The notes under the pieces were generated by a model. The model was not told where the DNA came from. It was given only the letters and a program-made list of their open reading frames with translations, and did no database searches. A DNA stretch of 64,000 nucleotides from Cryptomeria japonica (lineage: Eukaryota; Streptophyta; Pinopsida; Cupressales; Cupressaceae), in contig NC_081406.1 of the NCBI RefSeq assembly GCF_030272615.1, positions 241,987,718 to 242,051,717 of the forward strand. Direction: 5' to 3'. Every line of letters begins with the position of its first letter. Positions within the stretch are counted from its first letter, which is position 1. Positions 1 to 10,630 of the stretch are shown here, one piece after another. The position numbers and the translations under genes are program-made.

Positions 1-764
1 TATTGATCATACACATGTTCATATGGAGGAGGTCTATAATGATGTTGCGTATGCGTATAAGGACCACTTGGTATAGAGTCATGGTGAGGAATGGAATATC
101 TGCTTTGTCCATGTATACCATACTCTATAGGCATGTCATGAGTTTGTTCTAGTCTATTGCTCCCAAATTTGATGCGGGGTTTCCTTGTGTCCAAATTTTG
201 AGCATGCCTTTGAATATCCAATTGCTTAGGTAGTTGATCCTTAGAATTGGCATGTGATTGAGTGTATTTTTCTGCATAAGACTTCCATGATGGTCTGCAA
301 AGATGAGTATCATATGCTTGACTATGTGTGTATGGGACCTCTGATTTTTGAAACAAAGATGATGGTGATTCAGGCACCATATGTGGTCCTCTATTGCCTC
401 CACTATTAGGCCTCCTTTGATCCATGTTGGAGTGAGATTGTTGCAAAGGTCGATTTTCCATTATTTGAGACATGTCAAAATCATGAGGGATCTTGGCTCC
501 ACTTTGTGCCATCACTTGTAGAAAGTATTGTCTATCTCTCTTCATTATTTCCTCAACCAATCGATTGAAATGGGGATTCATAATGGTGTCTTCCACTTCT
601 ATTGAATGTATGGAAAAGTTGTCCATATTGTCATTGTGTGTATCATTGTTATTTGTAGTGTCCATGTTCTCAACATTTGGAATGTTTCTATAGGCATCCA
701 TGTCAGGTAATGTGTTATGATCAAAATTGAAAAAGATATCATTGTCATATTCATAGGAACTCAT
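1..764 (-). CDS. gag-like protein, N-terminal part, runs off the window
   Basis: On the minus strand an ATG at 764-762 opens a frame of 254 codons without a stop down to the window edge; the frame is open back to about 857. The protein is rich in Asn, Met, Asp and His. It starts MSSYEYDNDIFFN and has a central stretch NPHFNRLVEEIMKRDRQYF followed by Gln/Ser/Pro-rich, positively charged sequence. There is no catalytic domain in the visible part. Its place downstream of an LTR, primer site and leader makes it the expected gag start of a gypsy element. A cellular origin cannot be excluded without the rest of the protein. Nearly every other retroelement frame in this window is broken, so its intactness is unusual. 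Confidence 0.55.
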   Translation of the reverse strand, partial: MSSYEYDNDIFFNFDHNTLPDMDAYRNIPNVENMDTTNNNDTHNDNMDNFSIHSIEVEDTIMNPHFNRLVEEIMKRDRQYFLQVMAQSGAKIPHDFDMSQIMENRPLQQSHSNMDQRRPNSGGNRGPHMVPESPSSLFQKSEVPYTHSQAYDTHLCRPSWKSYAEKYTQSHANSKDQLPKQLDIQRHAQNLDTRKPRIKFGSNRLEQTHDMPIEYGIHGQSRYSIPHHDSIPSGPYTHTQHHYRPPPYEHVYDQ

Positions 765-1319
765 GTTTGTGGACTCTTCAGCCTCTTTAGTTTCTCTTCT
801 AGATTTTTTGGGAACGGGTTTCAACCATGAACTAGGTATTGACCAAGATGTCTGAGATTAGATGAAAATGTAAAGAGTATGGAAGACTAAGAGTTGGATG
901 GAATGTAAATGAATCTGAGGTGTACTTGCAATGTCCAAAGTGTAAGACCAAGTATGTATGTAGTAGAGTAGGTGTGGCTTCCAAAGAGATGATAGTTTCT
1001 CTTGATGAGGTAAGTTGACCTTGACTCTAAGTAAGACCAAATGAGACCCAAAGGTGATAGACCTTGATGATGGACCACTTAGCAAAATGTTGTTTGTATG
1101 TAGTGTGTTGACAAAGTATGATGAGGACAAGCAAGTGACCTTTTGACTCAAGTATAGACAAATGTGAATGTAATGTAAGATGTAAAGCAATGATGGACTT
1201 TGTAAGACCCAAAGATAGGTTGAATGCTAGATGAAAACCTAAAAAGATAGCTTAGGAAGCTCAAGAATTCTGAAACTGATTGCTCGTGTTTGTTGAATTA
1301 TGAAAGTTTTTAATCCTGA
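765..1319 (-). other. untranslated stretch between leader and gag
   Basis: This stretch has short open frames only and no recognisable protein. It belongs to the 5-prime untranslated part of the minus-strand gypsy element. I see no distinct feature in it. Confidence 0.4.
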
Positions 1320-1470
1320 ACACAGATGTGCCTGTATACTTCACAGACGTGCTTAAATGACATAGACATGGTTTTGCCAAACACAAATGTGCTTAAATGA
1401 CACATACGTGATTCTACCAGACATAGACACATTTCTATCTTTCACAGACACATTTGTCAGACATAGACGC
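1320..1470 (-). repeat. degenerate short-repeat array (CACAGACGYG type), leader-to-gag side
   Basis: About eight or nine imperfect copies of a motif such as CACAGACGTG, CACAGATGTG or ACATAGACGCG follow each other at roughly 15-20 base spacing. The variants differ mainly by C/T and G/A exchanges at the CG positions. The same motif family recurs at 2690-2950, on the other side of the leader. Confidence 0.65.
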
Positions 1471-1740
1471 GTTTCTGCAAACTTTATGCAATTTTTCCAA
1501 TCTGTGAAGCTATTTTGTTGGGACCAAATCTGAATGTTTGACTGTTTTTCATGACAAGAGGACATAATATTGATGAGGACTTAATGTTTGCAAGTGTTTA
1601 GACTCCAAAATGACTCAAAGAAAAGTGTGTTGTTTGATGTAAAATTGTTTCGCATACACTTGAAGACACAAAAGATACAATGTTTTGATGTTTGGTCTTG
1701 AATGTTTGATTGTTCAAAATAAGTCAAGCACAATTCTTAT

Positions 1741-2689
1741 GGCTGGCCAAGACAATAGTTGTTGATCCCACATGGAGTTTCCCCCAAGGCTACGCTATTC
1801 AGAGTAGATACTTAGATGCTTGACCCCACTGGCTCCACCCTCGGCACTCACTTCTCGGGGCAGCCAAGCATCAGTCCCCATGAAAACTCCTCGTGGTGAA
1901 TTTTGTATCTCTACTAAGAACCGTATGTGTGTGGGCCGCTACCAGAGGTCTGACCTCCTGCCCCAACAACTAGAAGGATTTTGGCTTCTAAAACAAAAAG
2001 GTGCTAGTAAGGGCATCCACTCATGTGACCATACATGCGACACTTTCAGCTCTATAAATATAGAAGGCTCCCAGCCAGTAGGGGTTACGCCCTACAAATG
2101 ATCAAATAAATTTGATCAAACGGGTTTATGGGGAGACATAGTGTCGGTATGAACTAATCAACACATGTTATCCACAATTTTCACCATGAATATAGTTATT
2201 TATAGTGGTTTGGAAGAAGATGGCTTTTCTTTTGCTACCACTTGGGTCGTTCTCTCCTCACTAGTAGTCCTAATGACCACATGGGGAGACAGGCCCTCTA
2301 AAGATTAAACAAAAAGAGCCTATTGCTCAAGACACAAAAGACAATAGTTCAATTTTAGTGCACCAATTGAAGTGTTTGCTAATCTATGAAAACAAGGCAC
2401 ACAATGAAAGATTAAAAACCCTTGCCAAGGTTTTGCAACAAAGATCTATTAGTAGTTTGGATTGTTTGAAATAATCGCCCCTTCCTGCAAGCACACAAGT
2501 TAGGTAAATTTTAGATCCAAAAGACTTTGTGACATAGGGGCCTTCAACAAAATGATTTTGCTTTCAAGACAAGCTGCACCAATTTTGTTAGCTAGATCTG
2601 AAGATGTAGCTCAAAATAAACCAAATCTGAAATCTGAATGACGCAAAACCAAATCAAAGAAAACCCAAAATGTAACAAATTCACACAAA
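1741..2689 (-). other. 5-prime leader of the gypsy element
   Basis: No protein is recognisable. The stretch 2205-2330 (TTATTTATAGTGGTTTGGA, then CCACTTGGGTCGTTC) has diverged counterparts at about 9366-9490 and 25350-25470. In all three elements it lies between two short-repeat arrays or next to one. An AT-rich CTATAAATATAG sequence at about 2051-2062 is nearly palindromic, so its direction as a TATA box cannot be decided. From about 2351 to 2689 I see nothing further. Confidence 0.45.
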
Positions 2690-2950
2690 TGCGGTTATTA
2701 GAAACACAAACGCTATAAAATTTTGTAGATGTGCCTAAAGTCGACACAGACGCGGTTCCAAAACACAGACATAGCTCCTGGACGCAGATGCGCCTGAAAA
2801 CTCCACAGACGCGACTAAGCCACACGATGCGACTTTCGAAATCTATAGAAAAATAAAATACTGTCAAAGATGCAGACGCGATTCCAGATGTCGCAGACAT
2901 GACAGAAAATCAAAAACGCGATCCGAAAGTACGCAGACGCGAAAATATCA
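2690..2950 (-). repeat. degenerate short-repeat array (CACAGACGCG type), LTR side
   Basis: Roughly twelve imperfect copies of CRCAGACGCG-like units (for example CACAGACGCGGTT, GACGCAGATGCGCC, CACAGACGCGACT, CGCAGACGCG) lie about 15-25 bases apart. Spacing and sequence drift, so this is an old minisatellite-like array. There are no unique spacers between identical repeats, so it is not a CRISPR array. Confidence 0.7.
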
Positions 2951-3032
2951 AAATGTTATCGAAAATGTCAGATCTGCAACTTCAAAACACAAAATCTGCA
3001 ACAAAAGATGTTAAATGCAAAAGGGACAAGAG

Positions 3033-3050
3033 TCCCACCGGGCATGCCAG
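3033..3050 (-). other. probable primer binding site
   Basis: Minus-strand TGGCATGCCCGGTGGGAC lies two bases inside the inner LTR end. It resembles the clearer site TGGTGCCCACCGTGGGG at 26044-26060 of the related complete element. The match is imperfect and the tRNA species is not assigned. Confidence 0.5.
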
Positions 3051-3052
3051 AA

Positions 3053-3820
3053 TGTATACAGTGAAAATGGATAACAACAATATTGAAAGGCTATAAGGAA
3101 TTCAACCACAAAACCCTAGCCTAACAACAACAAAGATCCACCATAACATATGAAGATTACCTAAGACAATGCAAATCAAATGAAATCACAAAGATTATAC
3201 CATCACATGTCCAATAGGGTTTGGATCTCCATTCTTCCTATCTCCATTGATCTTGCTTGATATATTTGCTCTCAGATTTTATGTGCACAAGAGCTCAACA
3301 AAGAATGGAAATGTGGTTGCAAGTAGGCTTGATTGCATATGCAAGTTTGAAAGTGTAGTCGGGGGGTTTGATAATGAAGGAAGCATCTCCTTATATAGAA
3401 GGCACTATAAGAAATGGAGGGATAAGATTGAGAGGTGTAAAAGATAAATGGTCGGCTATGATTAAAGGGTAGGTAGAGGAAATAAGAAAATAATAAGAGG
3501 GTAGGTAGTGTATGAATTAAGAGATGAATGACGTGTGTCATAGGAGGAAAAGGTTAATGAATTAATTAAATAAATAAAGATTTATTTAATTAATAGAGGA
3601 AGTGGGATCAATTAAATAAATAAGATATTTATTTAATTTAGGTAAAGGGTAATTTAAATAAATAAATAAATTTATTTAAATGATAAATAAGGCTAGAAGA
3701 GGATAAATGAATGAATTAAATAAATAAAGATTTATTTAATTAATAGAAGAATTAAGCTAAAATAATTAAATAAATAAAGATATTTATTTAATTAGATAGG
3801 ACAATTTTAGGTGTCTACAC
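3053..3820 (-). repeat. 5-prime LTR of minus-strand gypsy element
   Basis: On the minus strand the LTR begins TGTAGACACC and ends TATACA. On the plus strand it starts TGTATACA (3053) and ends TGTCTACA (3820). The U3 part (about 3550-3800) is built of AATTAAATAAATAAA-like sequence. A good minus-strand TATA box, CTATATAAGG, lies at 3389-3398. The outer edge abuts copia gag sequence directly. The partner LTR is outside the window, so the inner boundary rests on the primer site. Confidence 0.65.
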
Positions 3821-4195
3821 CAAGGTATCCTTAGACTCTATCATTGCAAAGTTGATTGCATATGAGTTGAATAGCTATGATGGCAGTGTTTAGAAGACTA
3901 AGTCAACCTTTAGAGCATCTGTTGCACCAACCAAAAACGGAAAGTAACTACTAGTTATAAATACAGGCAATGTAGAGATACGGATGATGAAGAGATTCTG
4001 ATGGAGTTTGAAGATTTTCTTGCCAAGAGGCTTCCAAAAGGCTCCTGAAAATATAGAGGTAAGGTTCCTTTAAAATGTTTTTCCTCCAATAAGATAGGAC
4101 ATATAGCTGTTAACTATCCTAACAATGACAATAAGGATAAACCGGAGAGGTTTAGAAAGTATAAAGGAGGAGGAAGAAGAAATTGTCTTGTTGCA
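3821..4195 (+). pseudogene. copia gag C-terminus with degenerate zinc knuckle
   Basis: Translation gives gag-like pieces (LIAYELNSYDG, STFRASVAPTKNGK, then EFEDFLAKRLPKGS). A nucleocapsid stretch, CFSSNKIGHIAVNYP, follows, in which two of the expected four zinc ligands (second and last Cys of CX2CX4HX4C) are lost. There is a small frameshift near 3945 and stops at about 3891 and 4046. It joins the pol frame at 4196 without a frame change. This is a decayed copy with no expected function. Confidence 0.7.
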
Positions 4196-7100
4196 GTGGA
4201 TGAAGGTGTTACTGATGAAGAATCTAAGGATGAAGAGAATGAGGACATAGTGTCTGTAGTTGTAAAGGAAGAAGTGTTTGACAAGAAAGCCCTTGTCTCT
4301 CACATTGACAACTCTAATGAGTGGATTATTGATAGTGGGTGTTCTCACCATATGACTGGTGACCGGAGAAAGTTTTTGTCTCTGGAAGAATATGATGGAG
4401 GTGTTGTCCGATTTGGCAACGATCCACCATGCTTGGTGAAAGGTAAAGGATCCATCTCATTGAATGGAAAGAGCTGTGCGGATGATGTCTATTGGGTAGA
4501 AGGTATTAAGCATAACCTTTTGAGTGTTGCTCAGCTAAATGATAAAGGACTCATTATGGAGTTCACAGGTGGAGTCTACAATATAATTGGAAAGAGTGGT
4601 GAACTTATTGCCACTGGTAAGCAGACTAGAGGTAACTTGTTTCAGTTGAATGCCAAGATTAGTCAGTGTCTAATGGAGAAGTTTGATGACAGTTGGATAT
4701 GGCATAGGAGACTTTGTCATATAAACTTTGACAATATTGTTAAAGTGAGTAAGATCAAGGTAGTAAGAGGATTGCCTTTGCTGAACAAACCGGAGAATTC
4801 TTTGCGCAGAGAATGCCAACTTGGGAAGATGTCTTCCTCAACTTTCAAAGGCAAGTCTTTTTTAGTAGAGAACTTCCTTGATCTTGTGCACACAAATCTG
4901 TGTGGTCCAATTAAAACTAGAAGTATTCAAAGAGATAGGTATTTCATGATTCTTACTTATGACTGCTCAAGAATGATGTGGGTCACATTATTGAAAGACA
5001 AGTCTGAGGCATTTGGAAAGTTCAAAGCCTTTAGAGCATTGGTAGAGAAGGAAAGTGGTCAAAGGATAAAATGCCTAAGAACTGATCAAGGAGGTGAATT
5101 CACTTCTGATAAATTCAACAAGTAATGTGAAGAGAACGGTATCAAGAGGCAGTTGTCTGCCCCAAGGACACCACAATAGAGTGGCATAGCAGTAAGGAAT
5201 AACAAGATTGTAGTTGAAGCGGCCAGAATAATGTTGAACCAAGGAAAGGTTGCTCACACTTTTTGGAGAGAAGCGGTGAGCACTGCAGTCTATACTATGA
5301 ACCGAGTACTCATCAAGAAAGGTAAAGATAAAACCCCTTATGAGTAATGGAATGAGAAGACTCCCACTATGAGTTTTTTTAAAGTATAATTTGGCAATAA
5401 GTGTTATATCAAGAGAGGTGAGCATCTGAGCAAGCTTGATGCTAAATGTGATGAAGGAATATTTCTAGGATATTCCACTAAAAGCAAAGCTCTCAAGTGC
5501 TACAACAATAGGACTCAGAAAATTGTTGAGAGTATCAATGTCAGGGTTGATGAATCCCTTGAGAAACCTAAGGAAACCAACAACGAGCAAGTGGAAGATG
5601 AACTGGGTGTAATCTTTTGGGAACTGGTTAAGAAAGAAACAAGAAAAGACCTCGGTGTTCCTGTAGCGGCAGAAGCTGTACTAGGTGAAGAAGAAGATGG
5701 AGAAGAAGAAGAAGAAGAGGAAAAGCAAGTAGAACCAGCTAGAGTCATTCCTAGATATGTGAAACTACATCATGATCTGAAGCAGATGATAGAAGATAAA
5801 GATTTAGGGATGCTCACAAGAAGAAAGGTGAAACAAAACTCTTGCATGATTTCTGAATTTGAGCCTAAGACCACTAGAGAGGCACTTACCGATGAATACT
5901 GGATAAAGGCAATGGAAGAGGAGTTGGACCAGATAGAAAAGAATGCAACATGGTCTTTGGTACCCAGACTGGAACACAAGAGTGTCATAGGTACCAAATG
6001 GGTCTTCAGGAATAATTTGAATTAAGAAGGCACAGTTGTAAGGAACAAGGCAAGACTTGTATGCAAGGGATATGCTCGTGAAGAGGGAGAAGACTATGGA
6101 TAAACCTTTGCCCCAGTGGCTAGACTGGAAGGTGTTCAAATTCTACTTGCATTTGCAAAATTTAAGGGATTTAAGCTATACCAGATGGATGTGAAGTCTT
6201 CATTCTTGAATGGAATCCTAGAAGAGGAAGTGTATATTGAGCAACCAAATGGGTTTGCCTTATAAGAAGATAGTAACATGGTGTGTAGATTACACAATGC
6301 CCTGTATGGATTGAAACAAGCACCAAGGGCATGGTATGAATGGTTACACTCTCATCTTGTGAAGATAGGATTTCAAAGAATAAGTGAGGACAACAACATC
6401 TGCCTGAAATCTAAAGGTGATCAGATTCTAATTTGTGAAGTGTTTGTAGATGACATAATCTTTGGAGGAGATGATGAAATAAGTCATGCATTTGCAGATG
6501 AAATGAAGAAAGAGTTTGAGATGTCTCTTATTGGAGAGATAAAGTTCTTCATTGGTCTACAGATTCAGTAGATGAAATAGGGTATCTTTATTACCCAGTC
6601 CAAGTATATCAAAGAAGTATTGAAGACCTTTGGCATGGAGGAGAGCAAACCGGTTGGTACACCGATGGTGACCAACTGCAAATTGACTAAGGAAGATGAT
6701 TCAGTGTTGGTGAATGAGGAGTACTGGTCAATGATCAGTAAGTTGCACTATGTGGTACACAGCAGACCAGATATCGCTCATGTAGTGGGCATTGTGGCTC
6801 ATTTTCAGAAAAGTCCAAGAGAATCCCACTTGGTAGTAGTTAAGAGGATTCTTAGATACCAGAAAGGGATAGTTGATTATGGATTGTAGTATCCATACAC
6901 TAGTGATTTTAATCTCAAAGTATTTACAGATGCAGATTGGACAGGTAATATGGACGACCGGAAGAGCACAACCGATGGAGAGTTCTTTCTTGGTGGAAAA
7001 CTAGTCTCATGGACGAGTAAGAAGCAAAGTTGTATTTCCCAGTCTACAGCTAGAGTGGAGTATGTGGCGACATTTATGAACTAGACTCAAGCAATCTAGA

Positions 7101-7393
7101 TGAAATATGTATTGGATGGTTTCAAAGTACCTATATCTGAACCGGTGAGTATATTTTGTGACAACACAAGTGCAATAAATATTTCCAAGAATCCGGTATT
7201 GCATGTTAGAACTAAGCACATTGAGCTCAAGTATCACTTCTTCAGAGAGAAGGTTCAAAACAAAGAGGTTGTATTAGAACATGTTTCCAATAAGGAGCAA
7301 CTAGCAGACATATTCACTAAGCCCTTATCGAAGACTACATTTACCTATTTGAGAGGTGAATTAGGGGTTCTGCCCCTTCATGAAGTAAACTAA
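4196..7393 (+). pseudogene. copia pol: protease, integrase, RT, RNase H, broken by stops
   Basis: One reading frame carries the whole of pol. The protease has DSGCSHHMTG near 4330. The GAG-pre-integrase has WHRRLCHINFDN near 4700. The integrase core has TYDCS and LRTDQGGEF, but the first Asp is Asn in HTNLCGP and the usual Glu is Val in GIAVRNN. An acidic linker (poly-Glu near 5710) follows. RT has [12 protein letters not shown] near 6180 and FVDDIIFGG near 6447. RNase H has FTDADWTG near 6930 and FCDNTSAINISKNP near 7155. In-frame stops lie at 5123, 5177, 5345, 5387, 6023, 6101, 6263, 6569, 6578, 6887, 7082 and 7097, yet I find no frameshift. The last stop (7391-7393) is the natural end. It is inactive. 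Confidence 0.92.
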
Positions 7394-7661
7394 AGTTTTT
7401 TGCTCCACATCAATCAGGTACTACAGTGTCAAATCTTTCAGGATTGATGTGTTGAAGGATGCTACTCCATAGGGGGAGCAGCATAGTGGATAATGGAAGC
7501 TTGTGCCTCCACTTTGACATTGTTGTCAAAGGGGGAGAAGATATCTAAAGTGATGAAGATATATGATATGGGAGAATATATATGTTATAGTTGCACTGGT
7601 CTATGTTGTTTATAGTTGCAATGCTACACTGAGTATTGCCATCAATGCCAAAGGGGGAGAT
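7394..7661 (+). other. copia 3-prime untranslated region and polypurine tract
   Basis: Non-coding sequence with several G-rich runs, including AGGGGGAGCAG and AAAGGGGGAGAAG. It ends in AAAGGGGGAGATT (7650-7661) just before the LTR start at 7662. The final run is the likely plus-strand primer. The earlier similar runs could be secondary tracts or duplications. Confidence 0.7.
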
Positions 7662-9096
7662 TGTTGGCATATGATGAACTGGTATGATGATAATGCATGT
7701 TGTCATTAATGTCAATTAGTGCATCTGAACCGGTATGAAGATTGGAAGAAATTGTTATTGATGTTCAAGTAGGAGAATCGGTATGAAGGGATGAAGTGGA
7801 CCGGTGTCAGGGTTTCACTAAGTGTGACTACCAGTTGGTAGTCTCAGCTCTAGGGTTTCCGGTTTGGCAATCTAGCTTGTGCGATGCAATCAGTGACATT
7901 CTGTGACGAGTTAGCTAAGAGATGAGGATGACATCAAGATGCCACGTCAGTTTTGTGCACGTGAAGGATTTCCTTGAGGATCTTGCATGTGAAGATCGAT
8001 TGCATTAAATGTCTACCTCGGGAATGAACATTCTTCTTAGCAGTATGTGAAGAGAGCGTGATGGGTTACTGATTTCCATATGCGGTGAAGAATGGATGAT
8101 GCAGAATGACTTGTGATCTATTTGAGATTGTTTTATTCTATGCAAAGTGTTTGAACGATCAGGATTGGATAACTTGTAATTGTAAACCTAAAATGTTTAG
8201 GGTTTAGGGTTGATGCTACCGACCTAATTGTTGTCTATAAGGTCAATGATGTTTGTTATTGTTTGTGTTGGCAAATGTTGTGTTTGTATCCAAGTGATGA
8301 GATACTTGCCAAACTAGTGAGTGGAAAACTATAGAGTGTGATTGCAGAGTAGAGGAGCTAAAAAGGATCTGCCTTAGCATGTAGTGATGTTATCAAATCA
8401 GAGCTTTACCTGTTGTCTTCTAACCATTTCAACAATAGGAAAATCCCTTTAACGGGTAGCTTTAACAGGCTTATTGCAAATCCTCTAACTAGGTGACTTG
8501 AGATCATTGAGTTATTCAGATCCTCTCACGAGGTAACCTTTAACAGGGTTTCAACCTTTAACAGGGTATATAACCATCCCTTAACCGGGTGATCTTTAAC
8601 AAGATCGGTTCCTAACAGAACCTTATTGTAAAATCTTTAACTGGACTAGGCTCCTAATAGAGCGGACTTCAAAAGAGTTCAAAACAAGCTTGTGGGTATT
8701 CATCCCCACTGTGGTTTTTCCCATTTGGGTTTCCACGTGAAAAATTTGTGTCATGAGTTGTGCATTTTTCATGTGATGATTGAGTAGTCTTTGTTTAGGT
8801 GAATATGCATGGAAAGCTAATGGTTATGGTATTACTAATACAACACATGCATGAGTGTATTGGTGAAGTAGTTATCAAGTGTTGAATGTTATTTGAAGTA
8901 TTTAGTTTTACCAGTTTAGTTGTTTGAAGTCTTACTGTGTTTAACCGGTATTGCCATGGTTAAGTTCAATGATGAAGACAATCGGTTAGCATTTTTTTAG
9001 CTTGATAAGTTGTTGAGAAGTTTTTGTTTGTACTGATTCATCCTCCCCCCCCTCTCAACATCGATTAGGGTATTTGTTGTTCATCATTATTCATCA
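7662..9096 (+). repeat. 3-prime LTR of the copia element
   Basis: It starts TGTTGGCATATGATG after the polypurine tract and ends after CATCCTCCCCCCCCTCTCAA, a C-rich motif often seen near the end of plant copia LTRs. The exact end is one of two CATCA occurrences (9086 or 9096). Between about 8440 and 8660 it holds about ten spaced copies of a TTTAACNGGG-like word. The partner LTR is not in the window, so age cannot be estimated. Confidence 0.65.
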
Positions 9097-9199
9097 GATG
9101 TGGTTGTCAAAAATGGGAGAAGGGATGGGTTTATATAGATACTTTGAGATTGATCATCGAATAGGATTGAAAGGATTTTAAGGAGATTTATGGTGGAGA

Positions 9200-9500
9200 T
9201 TGATCGAGAGGAAGATTCAAGTGGAGAAGGAGGTGAGATAAGAAGGTCTCCCAATTTGTAGAGGTTATGCTCTATAAGTTTTGTCGTACCATATAGGCAC
9301 TGAGGGAGGCATGACGCCATTATGACAACATGTAATGCTTGTTGCTTACAATTTTCATTTCCAACACATTTATTTATAGTGGCTTGGATTACTTGGGTTT
9401 AGTTGTTACCACTTAGGTCGTTCCCTCTCACTTGGCCTTATGGGCTACTTGAAAGGCATGCCTGCTAAGGGTTTTATCCTATTGCAAAAATTGATAGAAA
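9200..9500 (-). other. leader segment shared by three gypsy elements
   Basis: The core TTATTTATAGTGGCTTGGA (about 9368) followed by CCACTTAGGTCGTTCCCTCTC is a diverged copy of the leader stretch at 2205-2330, and less closely of 25350-25470. It is not coding. Confidence 0.45.
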
Positions 9501-9959
9501 GCATGAAAGGTGGGTCTGGCTTTCTGGTCATTTAGTTAAGGGGAGAGCATATGCCTATCACCTTGGAAACATGGAAAACAAGAGAGTTCTTTTTATCCCT
9601 TCATTGTAAAATTTTTTAAACTATTTAGAGATGTTGCTCCAAAAAAGCAAGATGTTCATTTTAGCCAACAAAGCAATGATGAGATAAAGAAAAATAGGTT
9701 TGTTTTTGTTCTTTTTAAAGAGCACCAAAGTGAGTATTAGCTAAACTAGGTCCAACTATCCTTGCAGAAACTCATGAAAATGTTAGCACATTGTGGGCTC
9801 ACAAGCCTAATTTTCTCTTTCAGTTATAGAATTTGCCTCATTGTTTGTCCAGAAAATAGAACACTAAAATGTCAGAATGTCAACAAACAATTGAGAAAAA
9901 ACAGATTAGGAAGCCTTTATGAGGACCAAACAATTGCGAATCAAGATCTGAACAAATGT
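9501..9959. other. no recognisable gene
   Basis: Sequence of the gypsy fragment without a recognisable protein or repeat. A short plus-strand frame at 9762-9971 has no similarity that I know. Confidence 0.4.
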
Positions 9960-10070
9960 GAATTGATGTAAACACAAATGTGAATTTTTTTCTACACAGA
10001 TGTGAACTGATGTCTACATAGATGCAAACTGGTGTCTAAACATATGCAAATTAGTTAAACAAATAAAGAA
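9960..10070 (-). repeat. degenerate short-repeat array (ACAGATGTGAACTG type)
   Basis: Four or five imperfect copies: ACACAAATGTGAATT, ACACAGATGTGAACTGATG, ACATAGATGCAAACTGGTG, ACATATGCAAATT. They differ mostly at the CG/TG/CA position. A second cluster lies at 10440-10560. Confidence 0.6.
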
Positions 10071-10093
10071 AAAAACATATAATATAAGTTTTT

Positions 10094-10342
10094 TCAAATG
10101 ACATGAGTTTGATCCATTATCATGTTGGCCATAATCTCAATGTCATCAAAAATGTCAAATATTTCCAGGTATTTATGTACATTACGATAGTATAGGGATA
10201 GGGCACCCAATTCTTCAAGATCTTGGAATCTCTTCTCTGCTCTTATCAGTCGACAATGAGATCTCCATTGTCTTCTATCTTCAATTCTCTTCTTGCCACC
10301 TAAAATATTGAATTTTACCTTTAATGCCATGGGGTTAGACAC
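10094..10342 (-). other. unassigned 82-codon open frame between two repeat arrays
   Basis: The minus-strand frame starts with an ATG and reads MSNPMALKVKFNILGG, then a basic stretch (KKRIEDRRQWRSHCRLIRAEKRF) and a region with regular hydrophobic spacing (YLEIFDIFDDIEIMANMI). I do not recognise it. The composition looks more protein-like than most non-coding frames here, and its place between two arrays in an untranslated leader is odd. It could be a transduced gene piece, an extra element gene, or chance. Confidence 0.25.
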
Positions 10343-10439
10343 ATTTTATTCATAAAAAATAAATTTTCTAGAATTGAAAAAGATTTATGGGTTGGCACTG
10401 CAAATGAGTCAAAAACAAAAACAACAATTAAAATTAAAA

Positions 10440-10560
10440 TTTTGAATCATCCCTGCAAATGCGAATTATTGTCAATACAAATGCGAACTGATATCTGTAC
10501 AAATGTGTACTGTTATGAACAAATGCGAATTTTTGCATGGACAGATGCATAGCACTTTGT
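10440..10560 (-). repeat. degenerate short-repeat array (ACAAATGCGAA type)
   Basis: About five copies (GCAAATGCGAATTATTG, ACAAATGCGAACTGAT, ACAAATGTGTACTG, ACAAATGCGAATTTT, ACAGATGCATAG) with a CG-containing core. It is the LTR-proximal array of this element, equivalent in place to 2690-2950. Confidence 0.6.
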
Positions 10561-10615
10561 TATGAGTCCATATAGAATCTGTAAATCATGAAAAAGACAT
10601 CAAAAGTTTAGTTCA

Positions 10616-10629
10616 TGTCGGGTTCACCA
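10616..10629 (-). other. possible primer binding site
   Basis: Minus-strand TGGTGAACCCGACA lies directly inside the LTR end. It is similar in place and start (TGGTG) to the better site at 26044-26060. The match is weak. Confidence 0.4.
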
Positions 10630-10630
10630 T

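Larger units (their letters stand above)
1..3820 (-). mobile_element. Ty3/gypsy-type LTR retrotransposon, 5-prime part, minus strand
   Basis: Read on the minus strand, the order is LTR (3820 to 3053), primer site, repeat array, GC-richer leader, second repeat array, then a long open gag-like frame that leaves the window at base 1. The element ends exactly where the gag frame of a plus-strand copia element begins (3821), so it appears to have inserted into that copia gag. The other LTR, pol and the target duplication are outside the window. The long open frame suggests it is younger than its neighbours. The gypsy assignment is inferred from layout and from similarity of arrangement to the complete element at 14525-27354. 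Confidence 0.7.
3821..9096 (+). mobile_element. Ty1/copia LTR retrotransposon, 5-prime end interrupted
   Basis: The visible part runs from inside gag (3821) through pol to a polypurine tract and a 3-prime LTR that starts at 7662. The 5-prime LTR and most of gag should lie to the left of the window, beyond the gypsy element that split it. Coding order is gag, protease, integrase, RT, RNase H, which defines copia. The pol frame is kept for over 1000 codons but is broken by a dozen stops. The right end is set to the last plausible CA after a C-rich stretch and is uncertain by tens of bases. Confidence 0.85.

Noticed and set aside
1320-2950. Possible CRISPR-like array
   Set aside because: The repeats are degenerate, tandem and without unique spacers, and the DNA is plant nuclear; they are minisatellite-like arrays of a retrotransposon leader.
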